Below, piece after piece: positions 46,202-55,449 of a DNA stretch of 64,000 bases. The stretch covers positions 62,001 through 126,000 of the forward strand of contig NZ_CP046155.1 of the NCBI RefSeq assembly GCF_016403105.1. The letters run 5' to 3'. Made by a program: the position numbers and the translations under genes. The DNA is from Leptolyngbya sp. BL0902. Its GTDB lineage: Bacteria > Cyanobacteriota > Cyanobacteriia > Phormidesmidales > Phormidesmidaceae. Position 1 is the first letter of the stretch; every line of letters begins with the position of its first letter. A model generated the notes under the pieces. It ran no database searches and was not told the origin of the DNA. It saw nothing but the letters and a program-made list of their open reading frames with translations.

Positions 46202-46826
46202 TCTGAAACGACCACCCCAGCCGGGAGGAGGAAATCACCTAGAAATTATCTCGTTTCCTATCGACATGACACGGATTGTGAAAGACCATTAAGAACCGTA
46301 AATGACCTGATTTTTAAGCTTTGGCCATGCTAGATTAAACCTATCGAAAGACAACTGAATATTCATACAAGTCTCGCTCTTTTTCTAGGGATTTGCCAAA
46401 GAAAAAGCAGGCTGGTGATAGGTTCAGCAAACTCCCTACATTAATCTTGTTTTGTTCCCCCAGAGATACTAGCTCAAGCTTCGGCTAAGTTATATGTCTC
46501 GCCCTTAATGTCGGTCAAGACATCGAACAACCAAGGTTAGCTTATCCTCTACGTTTGTCATCTCTCAGATTGGTTCGGTATTGCTTGTTTTTCGGAATTT
46601 CGAGATAAGTAAATCAAGCCAAAACACGGACAAACTAAGCCGTTGTTTTTCGCAAAGTTAACCTCTTAACGAAGAGTGGCCATGACGGTCACTCTTTAGT
46701 TGTTTTGGGGTCGAAGAGAACGCCACCGACTGGCACATCATCCTAGCGCCAGCAACCTGGAGTGATGGGCGCGTAGCCAGTGGTGGAACTGGTTCGCTGG
46801 CTGCATCGCTGCGTCCTAGGGCAGGT
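46202..46826. other. 625-bp intergenic region, possible small RNA
   Basis: No credible protein gene on either strand, and the composition is AT-richer than the neighbouring coding sequence. It contains a terminator-like hairpin at 46672-46706 and an inverted repeat GCCAG...CTGGC at about 46774. An untranslated RNA of roughly 200-300 bases ending at the hairpin is possible but unproven. Confidence 0.4.
46672..46706 (+). terminator. terminator-like hairpin in the intergenic region
   Basis: AAGAGTGGCC and GGTCACTCTT pair (one mismatch in ten) around ATGAC, followed by TAGTTGTTTT. No coding gene ends nearby (the phospholipase D-like gene stops 470 bases earlier). Confidence 0.5.
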
Positions 46827-47537
46827 ATGCTGAATCGGGTAACGTGTGTCGTCTGTGGGTGTGCATCTATGGGTTCTGCGCCGGGTTCTGCGCCGCTTTG
46901 GGTGGCTTTGTGTTTTTGGCCAGCAGGGCTAGGCTTATTAAGCCAAGGACTTCAGCCCGTCCCATTACCCCAGCGGCTTTTGGCCCTGGCCCTAGGGCTC
47001 ATGCTGATGGAGCAGTCTCACATGGCGCGGGTGGATGTGCAGCAGGCATTGGCAGCGTGGAAATTTGCCCCAACACCTCAGTTAACCCGGTTTATGACGG
47101 TTTTAGCCGTCACTATCCTCGGTGAACTGATGGGATTTTACCTAGCGGCTGGGGGCTGGTTGGGGCTGGGGATGATTACCATTTTGCTCAGTCTTTTGGG
47201 TTTTAACCTATTCGCCAATGGCCGCTTTGAGGGCTACATGTTCCAGCCCGCTGGCCCCCGTAGCCGCCTAGGTGTCATTGCTATTGACCTCGTAGCCCTG
47301 GGGTTGGCGCTGCTGTGGGTGGTGGGTTGGGGGCGGTTGGCGGTGGCTGGTGTGCTGCTGACCGTCAGCCTAGCCTACGGGGTAGCTAAAGCCTATGCCT
47401 ACGCCACCGGGCGGTCTAGCTTGGCTCAACCGACCAGCCCAGCCCCAGCAGCCTATGCCTCTAGGGGTGAAGCCCTAGCGATTCATATCCCGAACGCCGC
47501 TCAGCAACATCCACAGCCCGCCCAGCAAAATCGCTAG
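46827..47537 (+). CDS. multi-pass membrane protein of unknown function
   Basis: 236 residues with five or six hydrophobic stretches: APLWVALCFWPAGLGLLSQG, LLALALGLMLMEQS, FMTVLAVTILGELMGFYLAAGGWLGLGMITILLSLLGFNLFANG, LGVIAIDLVALGLALLWVVGWG and LAVAGVLLTVSLAYGVA. The tail is Pro/Ala/Gln-rich and soluble. The first residues contain Cys and may not be translated; an in-frame ATG at 46869 is an alternative start. No family recognised. Confidence 0.6.
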   Translation: MLNRVTCVVCGCASMGSAPGSAPLWVALCFWPAGLGLLSQGLQPVPLPQRLLALALGLMLMEQSHMARVDVQQALAAWKFAPTPQLTRFMTVLAVTILGELMGFYLAAGGWLGLGMITILLSLLGFNLFANGRFEGYMFQPAGPRSRLGVIAIDLVALGLALLWVVGWGRLAVAGVLLTVSLAYGVAKAYAYATGRSSLAQPTSPAPAAYASRGEALAIHIPNAAQQHPQPAQQNR

Positions 47538-47582
47538 GGCTAAGCCACCCAGAAGGGCATCCATCGACAGGGCTGATTCCAT
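47475..47582 (-). CDS. candidate 35-residue hydrophobic small protein
   Basis: MESALSMDALLGGLALAILL followed by GGLWMLLSGVRDMNR forms one clear membrane helix with a basic end, the size of a photosynthetic small subunit, though it matches none that I know. It overlaps antisense the last 63 bases of the upstream gene, whose Pro/Ala-rich tail could generate such a frame by chance. No strong ribosome site. Confidence 0.3.
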   Translation of the reverse strand: MESALSMDALLGGLALAILLGGLWMLLSGVRDMNR

Positions 47583-47667
47583 GGTTCACCAATACCGTAG
47601 CGTTTCCCATTGTGGAGTCCATGGTAACGCTCATCTCGCAGGACGCACAGCATTAACAGGGTGAGCA

Positions 47668-48324
47668 TCAGCCCTTGGCCATGCGGGCTTTCATGCGTTC
47701 GCGGAAGGCGGCCACCATTTCTTCGGTGGGTTGGGTGGCTTGCCATGCGGGACGGGCCACGAGGCGGGCTGTCCAGGCTTGCAGGGTGGGGTAGTTGGCC
47801 ATGGAGATGCCCAGTTTTTCAAACCAGGGGGAGAAGGTGCCCGCCACGATGTCCGCTAGGGTGAGTTGGTCGCCGCCAAAGAAGTCGCCCTCGCCCAGTT
47901 TGTCGGCGTAGAACTTGAGGACGCCGTCGATTTTTTGCTTGGCCTGCTCCACCGCTTCGGGCGATTCGGCCCCAAAGCCCATCATTTCCTTGAACAGGGG
48001 CGTCATGGCGGGGTTGAGTTCGTTCAGCGTCACCATTTCCACCATGCGGACATTGGCTAGGGCGATGGGGTCGCTGGGCAGCAGGGCCGGAGTGGGATAC
48101 TTGGCCTCTAGGTAGTCCAAAATGGCGAAGGATTCAATCACCGAAAAGCCGTCATCCGCCAGCACGGGGATGTGGTGAAAGGGGTTCATCGCCAAAAATT
48201 CTGGCTTAAATTGGTCGCCGCCGAGATTCATCTCCACGACCTCAAAGGTCAAGCCCTTTTCGAGCAGGGCCACCCAAACCCGACGGGAATTGACAGACAG
48301 CGGTGTGTGGTAGAAGGTCAGCAT
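47668..48324 (-). CDS. glutathione S-transferase family protein
   Basis: 218 residues: thioredoxin-like N-domain LTFYHTPLSVNSRRVWVALLEKGLTFEV with Ser in the active-site position, NPFHHIPVLADDGFSVIESFAILDYLE (cis-Pro and ESxAI motif), then the helical C-domain with FFGGDQLTLADIVAGTF. Conjugates glutathione or acts as a peroxidase or isomerase; substrate unknown. Start at the ATG at 48324, with a GTG at 48336 as an alternative. Confidence 0.9.
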   Translation of the reverse strand: MLTFYHTPLSVNSRRVWVALLEKGLTFEVVEMNLGGDQFKPEFLAMNPFHHIPVLADDGFSVIESFAILDYLEAKYPTPALLPSDPIALANVRMVEMVTLNELNPAMTPLFKEMMGFGAESPEAVEQAKQKIDGVLKFYADKLGEGDFFGGDQLTLADIVAGTFSPWFEKLGISMANYPTLQAWTARLVARPAWQATQPTEEMVAAFRERMKARMAKG

Positions 48325-48511
48325 GGTTGGAGACACTCGTAAGAGGGGACGGGGGAGATGTGGAGATAGGGGGATGAGGGACGATCAGGGTCGGGTGAAC
48401 GGTTGGGATCAGGTAACGGTTAGGCCATCTGCCGAGTAACCGGAACGTTCCTCGGTAGGATGGGCTAAGGTGGCTGGACACGGTGGGCGAATCGCTCTTG
48501 TGCCTGGGTTG

Positions 48512-48608
48512 GCCCTCACCCTAAATCCCTCTCCCAAGCTGGGAGAGGGACTTTGAAGGGATTGCTCCCCTTCTCCCAACTTGGGAGAAGGGGCTGGGGG
48601 ATGAGGGC
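48512..48608. repeat. dispersed palindromic intergenic repeat, copy 2 (complete form)
   Basis: Begins CCCTCACCCTAAATCCC and ends GGCTGGGGGATGAGGG, so its ends are inverted repeats. Inside are two perfect hairpins, CTCTCCCAAGCTGGGAGAG and CTTCTCCCAACTTGGGAGAAG, separated by ACTTTGAAGGGATTG. The organisation matches the element at 11161 and resembles a short non-coding mobile (MITE-like) or REP-type unit. Confidence 0.7.
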
Positions 48609-48681
48609 CAAGCTAAGCCCAGGAGTATTTTGCCCGCCCTATGGGTCAGCCCTAGCCCATCCTACGATGAATATTTGACCG

Positions 48682-50253
48682 ATGACCCAGCCGGGAACCG
48701 TTTACCTTGTGGGCGCTGGCCCAGGCCGCATGGATTACCTCACCCTGCGGGGGCACAACCTGTTGCAGCGGGCGGATTGCCTGGTGCACGATGCCCTGGT
48801 GGATACCGACCTGTTGACCCTGCTGCCTGCCCATTGCGAAGTGTTTGATGTGGGCAAGCGGGGTGGCCAACCCAGCACTCCCCAGGCGGAAATTGACGCG
48901 CTGTTGGTGCGGCTCAGCCAATCCGGTCGGCAGGTGGTGCGCTTGAAGAGTGGCGATCCGTTTATTTTTGGGCGAACGACCTCAGAAATTCAGGCGCTGC
49001 GGCAGGCGGGGTGTCCCTTCGAGGTGGTTCCCGGCATTTCCTCGGCCCTGGCGGCTCCCCTGCTGGCGGGGATTCCGTTGACGGATCCGGTGTGGAGTCA
49101 CGGGTTTGGCGTCGTCACCGCCCACGATCCCGACCTGCTGGATTGGCCCGCCCTCGCCGCCCTGCATACCCTGGTGGTGTTGATGGGCAGTCGGCACCTC
49201 GACGAAATTATCCACCGTCTGCAAAACAACGGTTGCCGAGGCGATATGCCCGTGGCCATCATTCGCTGGGGCGGCCACGAACAGCAGCAGATTTGGGAAG
49301 GCACCCTGCTCAGCATTCGCCAAATCGTCAAAGGCCAAACCCTCTCCCCCTGCGTGATGGTCTTCGGCGAAGTGGTCAAACTCCGCCCCTACCTCACCTC
49401 TCCCGTTCCCCCCTCGCCCAGTCTCCCCATCTCCGTGTCCTCCCAAGCTCCCCTCCACCTAAAGACCGTCCTCATCACTCGCGCCGCTGGCCAAAACAGC
49501 CAGTTCGCCGATCTCCTCACCGCTCAAGGTGCCCAGGTGATTGAGCTACCCGCCCTAGAAATTCGTCCTCCCCAAAGCTGGGACGGGATGGATCGGGCCA
49601 TCGCACAGGTGGATTCTTTCCACTGGCTGATTCTGACTTCGGCCAATGCGGTCAACTTTTTCCTGGATCGACTGCTGGAACAAGGGCGGGATTTGCGGTC
49701 GCTGAATGCCTTAAAAATCGCCGTGGTGGGTACTAAAACCGCCGCCGTCCTCAAACAGCGAGGACTCTTGCCCGACTTCGTTCCGCCGGATTTTGTGGCG
49801 GATTCCCTAGTTCGCGATTTTCCTGAAAACGTGGCCGGACAGCGCATCCTCTTCCCACGGGTGGAGAGCGGTGGGCGCGAGATTTTGGTGAAGGAATTTT
49901 CCGCCGCTGGGGCCGAGGTCGTGGAGGTGGCGGCCTACGAATCGGGTTGTCCCCTGGTGCCGGATGCGGCGGCCATTCAGGCGATCCGACAGCGTCAGAT
50001 TGATGTGATCACCTTCGCCAGTTCCAAAACCGTGGTGCATACGGCCCAGCTTTTGGCGCAGGGGCTTGGCCCCGATTGGCGGCAATACCTCGATGGCGTG
50101 GCGGTGGCCTCCATTGGCCCCAAAACCTCGGATACTTGCCGAGACCACCTAGGCCGCGTGGACATTGAACCCGCCGAATACACCCTAGACGCCCTCACGG
50201 AGGCGATTGTGGCATGGGTCAACACAACATCAGCCCGCGCATCATCGGACTAA
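48682..50253 (+). CDS. fused uroporphyrinogen-III C-methyltransferase (CobA) and uroporphyrinogen-III synthase (HemD)
   Basis: 523 residues. Residues 1-240 form the SAM-dependent CobA/SUMT: VYLVGAGPGRMDYLTLRGHNLLQRADCLVHDALV, VRLKSGDPFIFGR, VVPGISSALAAPLLAGIPLT, LMGSRHLDEI. After a Pro/Ser linker, residues 265 onward form HemD: VLITRAAGQNSQFADLL, LILTSANAVNFFLDRL, VDVITFASSKTVVH-like ITFASSKTVV and ASIGPKTSDTC. The protein makes uroporphyrinogen III and diverts part to precorrin-2 for sirohaem and cobalamin. The 3' end overlaps coaE by 40 bases, implying translational coupling. Confidence 0.93.
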   Translation: MTQPGTVYLVGAGPGRMDYLTLRGHNLLQRADCLVHDALVDTDLLTLLPAHCEVFDVGKRGGQPSTPQAEIDALLVRLSQSGRQVVRLKSGDPFIFGRTTSEIQALRQAGCPFEVVPGISSALAAPLLAGIPLTDPVWSHGFGVVTAHDPDLLDWPALAALHTLVVLMGSRHLDEIIHRLQNNGCRGDMPVAIIRWGGHEQQQIWEGTLLSIRQIVKGQTLSPCVMVFGEVVKLRPYLTSPVPPSPSLPISVSSQAPLHLKTVLITRAAGQNSQFADLLTAQGAQVIELPALEIRPPQSWDGMDRAIAQVDSFHWLILTSANAVNFFLDRLLEQGRDLRSLNALKIAVVGTKTAAVLKQRGLLPDFVPPDFVADSLVRDFPENVAGQRILFPRVESGGREILVKEFSAAGAEVVEVAAYESGCPLVPDAAAIQAIRQRQIDVITFASSKTVVHTAQLLAQGLGPDWRQYLDGVAVASIGPKTSDTCRDHLGRVDIEPAEYTLDALTEAIVAWVNTTSARASSD

Positions 50254-50822
50254 CCGGGGGCATCGCCACGGGCAAATCTACGGTGTCCCAATATCTCCAG
50301 GACACTCATCAAATCCCGGTGCTGGATGCGGATGTGTATGCGCGGCAGGCGGTAAATGTGGGTTCCCCAGTGTTGGCGGCGATTGTGGATCGCTACGGTG
50401 CTGCCATGCTCAACCCGGATGGTTCGCTAAATCGTGGCCAGTTGGGGGAGGTGGTGTTTCACGATGCCCAGGAAAAAGCGTGGCTAGAGCAGCAGATTCA
50501 TCCCGTGGTGCGCCAGTGTTTTCAAGCGGCAATGGCAGACTTGGCCGATGCGCCCATCGTTGTCCAGGCCATTCCCCTGCTGTTTGAGGCGGGGTTGACG
50601 GATCAAGTAACGGAAATTTGGGTGGTGGCTTGCACGCTGGATCAACAACGGCAGCGCTTGATGGAGCGCAATGGGTTAAGCCTAGAGCAAGCCGAGGCCC
50701 GCATCGCTAGCCAGATGCCGCTTTCGGAAAAAATCGCCCTGGCCGATGTGGTGCTGGATAATTCCGGGACTGTGGATGCCCTATTCCGCCAGGTGGATCA
50801 GGCGTTGCATCAGGGTGGCTAA
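50214..50822 (+). CDS. coaE: dephospho-CoA kinase
   Basis: Last step of coenzyme A synthesis. P-loop IIGLTGGIATGKSTVSQYL at the N-terminus, LDADVYARQAV (catalytic Asp), AWLEQQIHPVVR, QAIPLLFEAGLTDQVTEIWVV and RNGLSLEQAEARIASQMPLSEK, the LID-type Arg block. 202 residues, typical. Start at the ATG at 50214 inside the end of the CobA-HemD gene. Its 3' end overlaps the convergent gene by 42 bases. Confidence 0.95.
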   Translation: MGQHNISPRIIGLTGGIATGKSTVSQYLQDTHQIPVLDADVYARQAVNVGSPVLAAIVDRYGAAMLNPDGSLNRGQLGEVVFHDAQEKAWLEQQIHPVVRQCFQAAMADLADAPIVVQAIPLLFEAGLTDQVTEIWVVACTLDQQRQRLMERNGLSLEQAEARIASQMPLSEKIALADVVLDNSGTVDALFRQVDQALHQGG

Positions 50823-53309
50823 GCCATCGAGGGTGGGGGCTTTGGCGCGGGTATAGGCACTGTAGGGAGATCCTTGGGTGCGGCCCTGTTTCTTCAGCCA
50901 CAGCAGGCTGAGGGTGGTGCGGGGGGGCAGGTCGGGCCAGAGGTGATGGTGGTTAGAGAAATCTACCACGCCGCCTAGGGTGGTTTCGGCCTCTAGCCAG
51001 TAGCGCAGGGGGGCGCTGTTGCCCATGGCCCAAAAAGGATCCATCACCACCGCGCAACGACCGCCAGGGCGCAGGAGATGGAAACTGCGCTCCAAAAACA
51101 GGCGTGACCAGTACAGACGCGCTTGGGTTTGACCCGGTGCGGGTTGGCTGCTGTGGGGATAGTGGCCAGAGCGGCGAAAGTATTGGCTGGGTACAGCAAA
51201 CTGGCCGCGATAGGTGGCCCATGCCTGGGTGAGATCGGGGTCTATGGTGAGCACCTGTCTATGGTTGTTCAAAAAGGTTGAGGGAGCCACCCCCTTAGCG
51301 TCAAATAGATCGGCATGGGCGGCCAAAAATCCGGCTTCGGTGGGCTGCACCGATCCCCCTGGGAAATGACTCACAATTATGTCAAAGCCACCCCGCTCCT
51401 GAAGCAGTCGATCAAAGGAAAAGCCCCAGTGAAAGGGAGCCATCGCCACCACTTCGGATCGAGTGAGGGGGCGGCTCTGGCGACGCCCCTCACTGTTGCA
51501 ATGGAGACTGCGAATCCCCAATTTCTGGCTCAACTCGACCCAGAAAAGTTCGGTGAGTTTGGCTTGGGCAGCTTGGGTCAGCGCCTCTAGGCGATCCCGC
51601 AAAAAGTCGGATTGGGCGTAGGCAGGCACTCGGCCACTTTCTCCCAGTAGTTCGGTCTGGCTGCGGTAGTGCTCCACGCGCACCTGGCGTTCGGCCAAAA
51701 TAGCCTGGTAGGTGTTGGCCATGAGCGATTGCAGCAGGTTGCCCTGGAGCGGAATAGCATCGTCTCCAGATAGATCGCCTGCGCCCCCCCGTCGCCCGGT
51801 CATCACCGCTTGGTCAAAGCCGTCGGCATCTACTGTCACCAAGCCCATCAGGGCATTGCCGGGGCAGAGGGTGAGGCTGAGATCGGGCAGACTGGCGAGT
51901 TCCTGGATAGTTTGGGTTTGCTGAACACCCACAAGCAAAATCTGGAGGCGGGCCATGGCCACGGCCTCTGGCCAGCAATCGACGCCGTAGAGACCGTGGC
52001 TGGCGAAACGACGGTAAAGGTTCAGGCCGAGGCGATCCGGGGTTCTAGATCCCAAGGCCGCCACCCAGGGAGGCAAGGAGGTGCGCATATCCAGGCTAGC
52101 GATGGCGGCTAAGCTCTGGGCCAAATACAGCCAGTCCTGCAAGGCCGCTCGCACATAGCGCCCTGATCCGCAGGCCGGATCCAAAAGGCTGACCTGCCCT
52201 AAGTAGTCTAGGAGATCGCTGGCCACAGATGGAGTCAGGGCCAACAGGAGGTGCTCCACCGAGGCATAGGCTCGCCCGCTCATCCGTAGGGCCTGCTCTA
52301 GAACTAGGGGGTAGAGGGTACAACGGCCCAGGCTCCACCGCATGGGCTCCGGTGTGGTCAGAGCTGCGCCGCCCTGGGCATTGACCCAGCGCTCTAAAAT
52401 ATCTGGTAGCCAGTCCTCTAGGCGTGTGGCCGGGGCTGAGAGGACATCGCCCAGCCAATCTAGGGCAGGGGCAAAGGCGTCGTCGGGCAAGCTCCGATAG
52501 CCCCAGCGGTAGTCGAGGTCGGTTGCGCCAAAGGGTTCCCTCGGAATAAAGGGCAGAGGGCCAAGGCGATCCCGAAGATCGAGCGGACAGTCCTCGGCGG
52601 GCAGCACGAGCCCCTGGATGGTAAGGGGCTGAAAGACGTCCAAAAAGAAGCGGTCTACCCCCCGCTGCTGACTCTGGCCAAACTGGTTGTGCAAGTACCA
52701 CTCGTCGCCGCCGAGGTAGCCCCGCTGCTGGAGCGCAGCCACGGCCACGAGTCGCAGCATTAAAGTTAGGGCAAACCGCTGTCGCTCCACCCCAGTCCCA
52801 AGCCCTACCAGAGCCTTGGTGAGGCTGTGAACGCCCTGCTGAAAGCCTTGGTTGCGGTCGGCCATCGCCGGGAGATCGGCGCTATTGAGGGCGGATCCTA
52901 GGCAGGGAAACTCAGCCTGATGGGTCTGGTGTAGCCGCCAGAGCCGCTTGGCCCAATCCCGATCCCCCTGGCCTCGAATGACCACCCGAAACCGCCAGGT
53001 AGCTTCTGGGCTGGCATGGGTACGCCACCCCCAAAGACTGCGCTGGCCATCGGTGCTGAGGGCAATAACCAGGGGGTCGGTGGCCGTGGCGGCTAGGGCT
53101 GTCCACCGTTGCTCCAGCCCCGCAGAATCCTCGGCGGCACCTCGGTCTAGTCGGTCTGATGCCAGGATGACGGTGGCACTACCGCGCTGGGCTAGGGGTC
53201 GGCCCACGGTGCTGCCCGGCGGGGAGGAAGGGATGATGTCCCAGCCTAAACTTCCCACGAAGAGGGCTTCTAGGGCGAGATGATCGAGGCTTTGCTGGAG
53301 CGAATCCAT
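50781..53309 (-). CDS. Eco57I/PglX-like adenine methyltransferase-related protein lacking the NPPY motif
   Basis: 842 residues. The centre holds the SAM-binding motif SLLDPACGSGRYVRAAL, GVDCWPEAVAMARLQILLVG (acidic ligand region) and LCPGNALMG; later come LLRPGGRCAVVMDPFWAMGNSAPLRYWL as in Eco57I-type methylases. Where N6-adenine methylases have GNPPY, the sequence reads FDIIVSHFPGGS, so the catalytic motif appears lost. The N-terminal 300 residues are unfamiliar (possibly recognition or nuclease-derived). No restriction partner is adjacent. It may be a degenerate methylase or a repurposed SAM-fold protein. Confidence 0.7.
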   Translation of the reverse strand: MDSLQQSLDHLALEALFVGSLGWDIIPSSPPGSTVGRPLAQRGSATVILASDRLDRGAAEDSAGLEQRWTALAATATDPLVIALSTDGQRSLWGWRTHASPEATWRFRVVIRGQGDRDWAKRLWRLHQTHQAEFPCLGSALNSADLPAMADRNQGFQQGVHSLTKALVGLGTGVERQRFALTLMLRLVAVAALQQRGYLGGDEWYLHNQFGQSQQRGVDRFFLDVFQPLTIQGLVLPAEDCPLDLRDRLGPLPFIPREPFGATDLDYRWGYRSLPDDAFAPALDWLGDVLSAPATRLEDWLPDILERWVNAQGGAALTTPEPMRWSLGRCTLYPLVLEQALRMSGRAYASVEHLLLALTPSVASDLLDYLGQVSLLDPACGSGRYVRAALQDWLYLAQSLAAIASLDMRTSLPPWVAALGSRTPDRLGLNLYRRFASHGLYGVDCWPEAVAMARLQILLVGVQQTQTIQELASLPDLSLTLCPGNALMGLVTVDADGFDQAVMTGRRGGAGDLSGDDAIPLQGNLLQSLMANTYQAILAERQVRVEHYRSQTELLGESGRVPAYAQSDFLRDRLEALTQAAQAKLTELFWVELSQKLGIRSLHCNSEGRRQSRPLTRSEVVAMAPFHWGFSFDRLLQERGGFDIIVSHFPGGSVQPTEAGFLAAHADLFDAKGVAPSTFLNNHRQVLTIDPDLTQAWATYRGQFAVPSQYFRRSGHYPHSSQPAPGQTQARLYWSRLFLERSFHLLRPGGRCAVVMDPFWAMGNSAPLRYWLEAETTLGGVVDFSNHHHLWPDLPPRTTLSLLWLKKQGRTQGSPYSAYTRAKAPTLDGLATLMQRLIHLAE

Positions 53310-53324
53310 CACCTCTACCCATTC

Positions 53325-53777
53325 CTAGACCGCAGGGGGCTGATGGTGCGTCTGAGCGTAGTCCCGAAACCGATTTAGGTCAGACTGGAGGGTCGCTTCT
53401 ACTAAACGGCCCAAAAACAGTCCGTCCATCCATTTGATGATGGCTGGAATGGCGTAGGAGACCGTCAGCTTGACGCTAGATTGCCCCTCCTTGCGGTCGT
53501 AGAACCGAATGGCACCTTTGTTGGGCAAGCCGTCGATGGCTTCCCACTGAATAATTTGGTATTCCACCAGGTTGGTAATTTTGGAGCGCCAGGTAAACTC
53601 TAGCCCCCGCGAAGCCAACTTCCATTCCGACAGGTCTGGGGTTTCGGGCGGAATGCGGACAGAATCGATCCACTTCATCCATTTCGGCATTTGTTCGAGA
53701 TCGCACCAGAGATTCCAGGAGGTCTCTACTGGAACATTCACATCGACGATTACGCTGTGGTCAAGCCATTCACTCAT
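53325..53777 (-). CDS. SRPBCC/polyketide cyclase-like protein
   Basis: 150 residues: IVDVNVPVETSWNLWCDLEQMPKWMKWIDSVRI, FTWRSKITNLVEYQIIQWEAIDGLPNKGAIRFYD and a final LVEATLQSDLNRFRDYA helix fit the START-like SRPBCC fold, a lipid or hydrophobic-ligand pocket. In several cyanobacteria a close relative sits next to zeta-carotene desaturase; no carotenoid desaturase is adjacent here. The ligand is unknown. Confidence 0.8.
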   Translation of the reverse strand: MSEWLDHSVIVDVNVPVETSWNLWCDLEQMPKWMKWIDSVRIPPETPDLSEWKLASRGLEFTWRSKITNLVEYQIIQWEAIDGLPNKGAIRFYDRKEGQSSVKLTVSYAIPAIIKWMDGLFLGRLVEATLQSDLNRFRDYAQTHHQPPAV

Positions 53778-53872
53778 GGGGGCTACCTGCCATCAATCCG
53801 CTATTACCAGAATACAGGGGTTCCCCAAGTTTGCACGGACGGGCTGTTCTGTGGACTACGGGAAATATTGGG

Positions 53873-53886
53873 GTAATGGGATATAC
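53873..53886 (+). promoter_or_regulatory. NtcA-type box upstream of amt
   Basis: GTA-N8-TAC (GTAATGGGATATAC) matches the NtcA consensus, 69 bases before the amt start. A TATAGT -10-like box follows at 53914-53919, 27 bases downstream; the usual gap is about 22, so the spacing is slightly long. Confidence 0.55.
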
Positions 53887-53954
53887 CGCTACTTCAGAAT
53901 TTCCCGCAGTTGGTATAGTCCTGAAGGATTAGGCATTGGAGAACAAAAAATCCC

Positions 53955-55442
53955 ATGGTACAGCAGCGTAGTGGTGTGTCGAGTCCTCCCATCGTCAGGG
54001 GTCGCCCCGTCAGGATCCAAAAACGGTGGGGAATGGCCCTTCCGTGGGCTCTGGGGTTAGGCGTTGGCGGTGCCTTGGCCTTCAGTCCCTCAGTGTTTGC
54101 CCAGGCGGAGGCTCCAGGGATGGTCATGGCCCTCAGTCCTGAATCGCTTCAGGTAGCGGTAGATACCCTTTGGGTGCTGGTTGCAGGGTTTCTGGTGTTT
54201 TTTATGAATGCCGGATTCTGCATGTTAGAAACCGGATTCTGCCGCAGTAAAAATGCCGTTAACCTGCTAGCCAAAAACCTGATTGTCTTTGGCCTCTCCA
54301 CCCTGGCCTTTTGGGTGCTCGGTTTTGGGATAATGTTTGGTGACGGCAACGGACTTTTCGGCTATTCCGGCTTCTTCCTCAGCGGAGCCGACAACAGCCC
54401 CGCCACCGGAGCGGATTATCAAGGCGTTTACGACTCCCTCAGTTGGGCTGGGGTGCCGCTGAAGGCCAAGTTCTTTTTCCAACTGGCCTTTGCGGGCACT
54501 GCGGCCACCATTGTTTCTGGGGCCGTAGCCGAGCGGATTAAGTTCCTCGCCTTCTTTGTCTTTAGCCTGCTGCTAGTGGGCATCTCCTACCCAATCACAG
54601 GCCACTGGGTTTGGGGTGATGGCTTCCTATCTGCCTTGGGATTTTACGACTTCGCGGGCTCCACCGTGGTACATTCCGTCGGCGGCTGGGCCGCATTGAT
54701 TGGGGCCATTCTGCTGGGCCCTCGCCTAGGCCGTTATCAGCAGCGTCCGGTGGCGATGCCGGGGCACAACCTCAGTATTTCTGCCCTGGGCTGTTTGATT
54801 TTGTGGCTGGGATGGTTTGGCTTTAACCCCGGTTCCACCATGGCTGCCGACCCCTTTGCCATTAGCCACATCGTTGTCACCACTAACCTGGCCGCTGCCA
54901 TGGGAGCCCTCGCGGCCACCGTCACCTCCTGGGTCTACCTCACCAAGCCCGACCTGTCGATGATTATCAACGGCGTGCTGGCAGGGCTGGTGGCCATCAC
55001 CGCCCCCTGTGCCTACGTCAACCTGGGTAGCGCCGCCTTGATTGGTCTGCTAGCCGGGGTACTGGTGGTGTTTTCAGTGACGTTTGTGGATCGCCTCAAA
55101 ATTGATGACCCCGTCGGAGCCATTTCCGTCCACCTGGTTTGCGGCGTGTGGGGCACTCTCGCCGTAGGGCTATTTAGCGTTGGCCCCGGTATCTATCCCT
55201 GGTATGGCCCCGGCGATGGCCCGCTAGCGGGCCTGTTCCTGGGAGGTGGGCTAGTGCAACTTCTCGTTCAACTGCTGGGGATCGTGGCCGTCGCGGCGTT
55301 TACGGTACTGTTCAGCTTGACGAGCTGGCTGATTATCAAAGCCTCCATTGGTATCCGGGTTTCTGCCAACGAAGAGCACAACGGCCTAGACCTCGGTGAG
55401 CACGCCATGGAAGCCTACCCCGAGTTTGACATCACCCACTAG
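53955..55442 (+). CDS. amt: ammonium transporter (Amt family)
   Basis: 495 residues with a signal-like N-terminus ([20 protein letters not shown]) and eleven membrane spans. Hallmarks are [27 protein letters not shown], the pore segment [52 protein letters not shown] with the first pore His, GWFGFNPGS and [18 protein letters not shown] with the second. It carries ammonium across the cytoplasmic membrane. The NtcA-like box upstream suggests induction under nitrogen limitation. Start at the ATG at 53955, with GGAG 11 bases before. Confidence 0.95.
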   Translation: MVQQRSGVSSPPIVRGRPVRIQKRWGMALPWALGLGVGGALAFSPSVFAQAEAPGMVMALSPESLQVAVDTLWVLVAGFLVFFMNAGFCMLETGFCRSKNAVNLLAKNLIVFGLSTLAFWVLGFGIMFGDGNGLFGYSGFFLSGADNSPATGADYQGVYDSLSWAGVPLKAKFFFQLAFAGTAATIVSGAVAERIKFLAFFVFSLLLVGISYPITGHWVWGDGFLSALGFYDFAGSTVVHSVGGWAALIGAILLGPRLGRYQQRPVAMPGHNLSISALGCLILWLGWFGFNPGSTMAADPFAISHIVVTTNLAAAMGALAATVTSWVYLTKPDLSMIINGVLAGLVAITAPCAYVNLGSAALIGLLAGVLVVFSVTFVDRLKIDDPVGAISVHLVCGVWGTLAVGLFSVGPGIYPWYGPGDGPLAGLFLGGGLVQLLVQLLGIVAVAAFTVLFSLTSWLIIKASIGIRVSANEEHNGLDLGEHAMEAYPEFDITH

Positions 55443-55449
55443 CAAGCCT

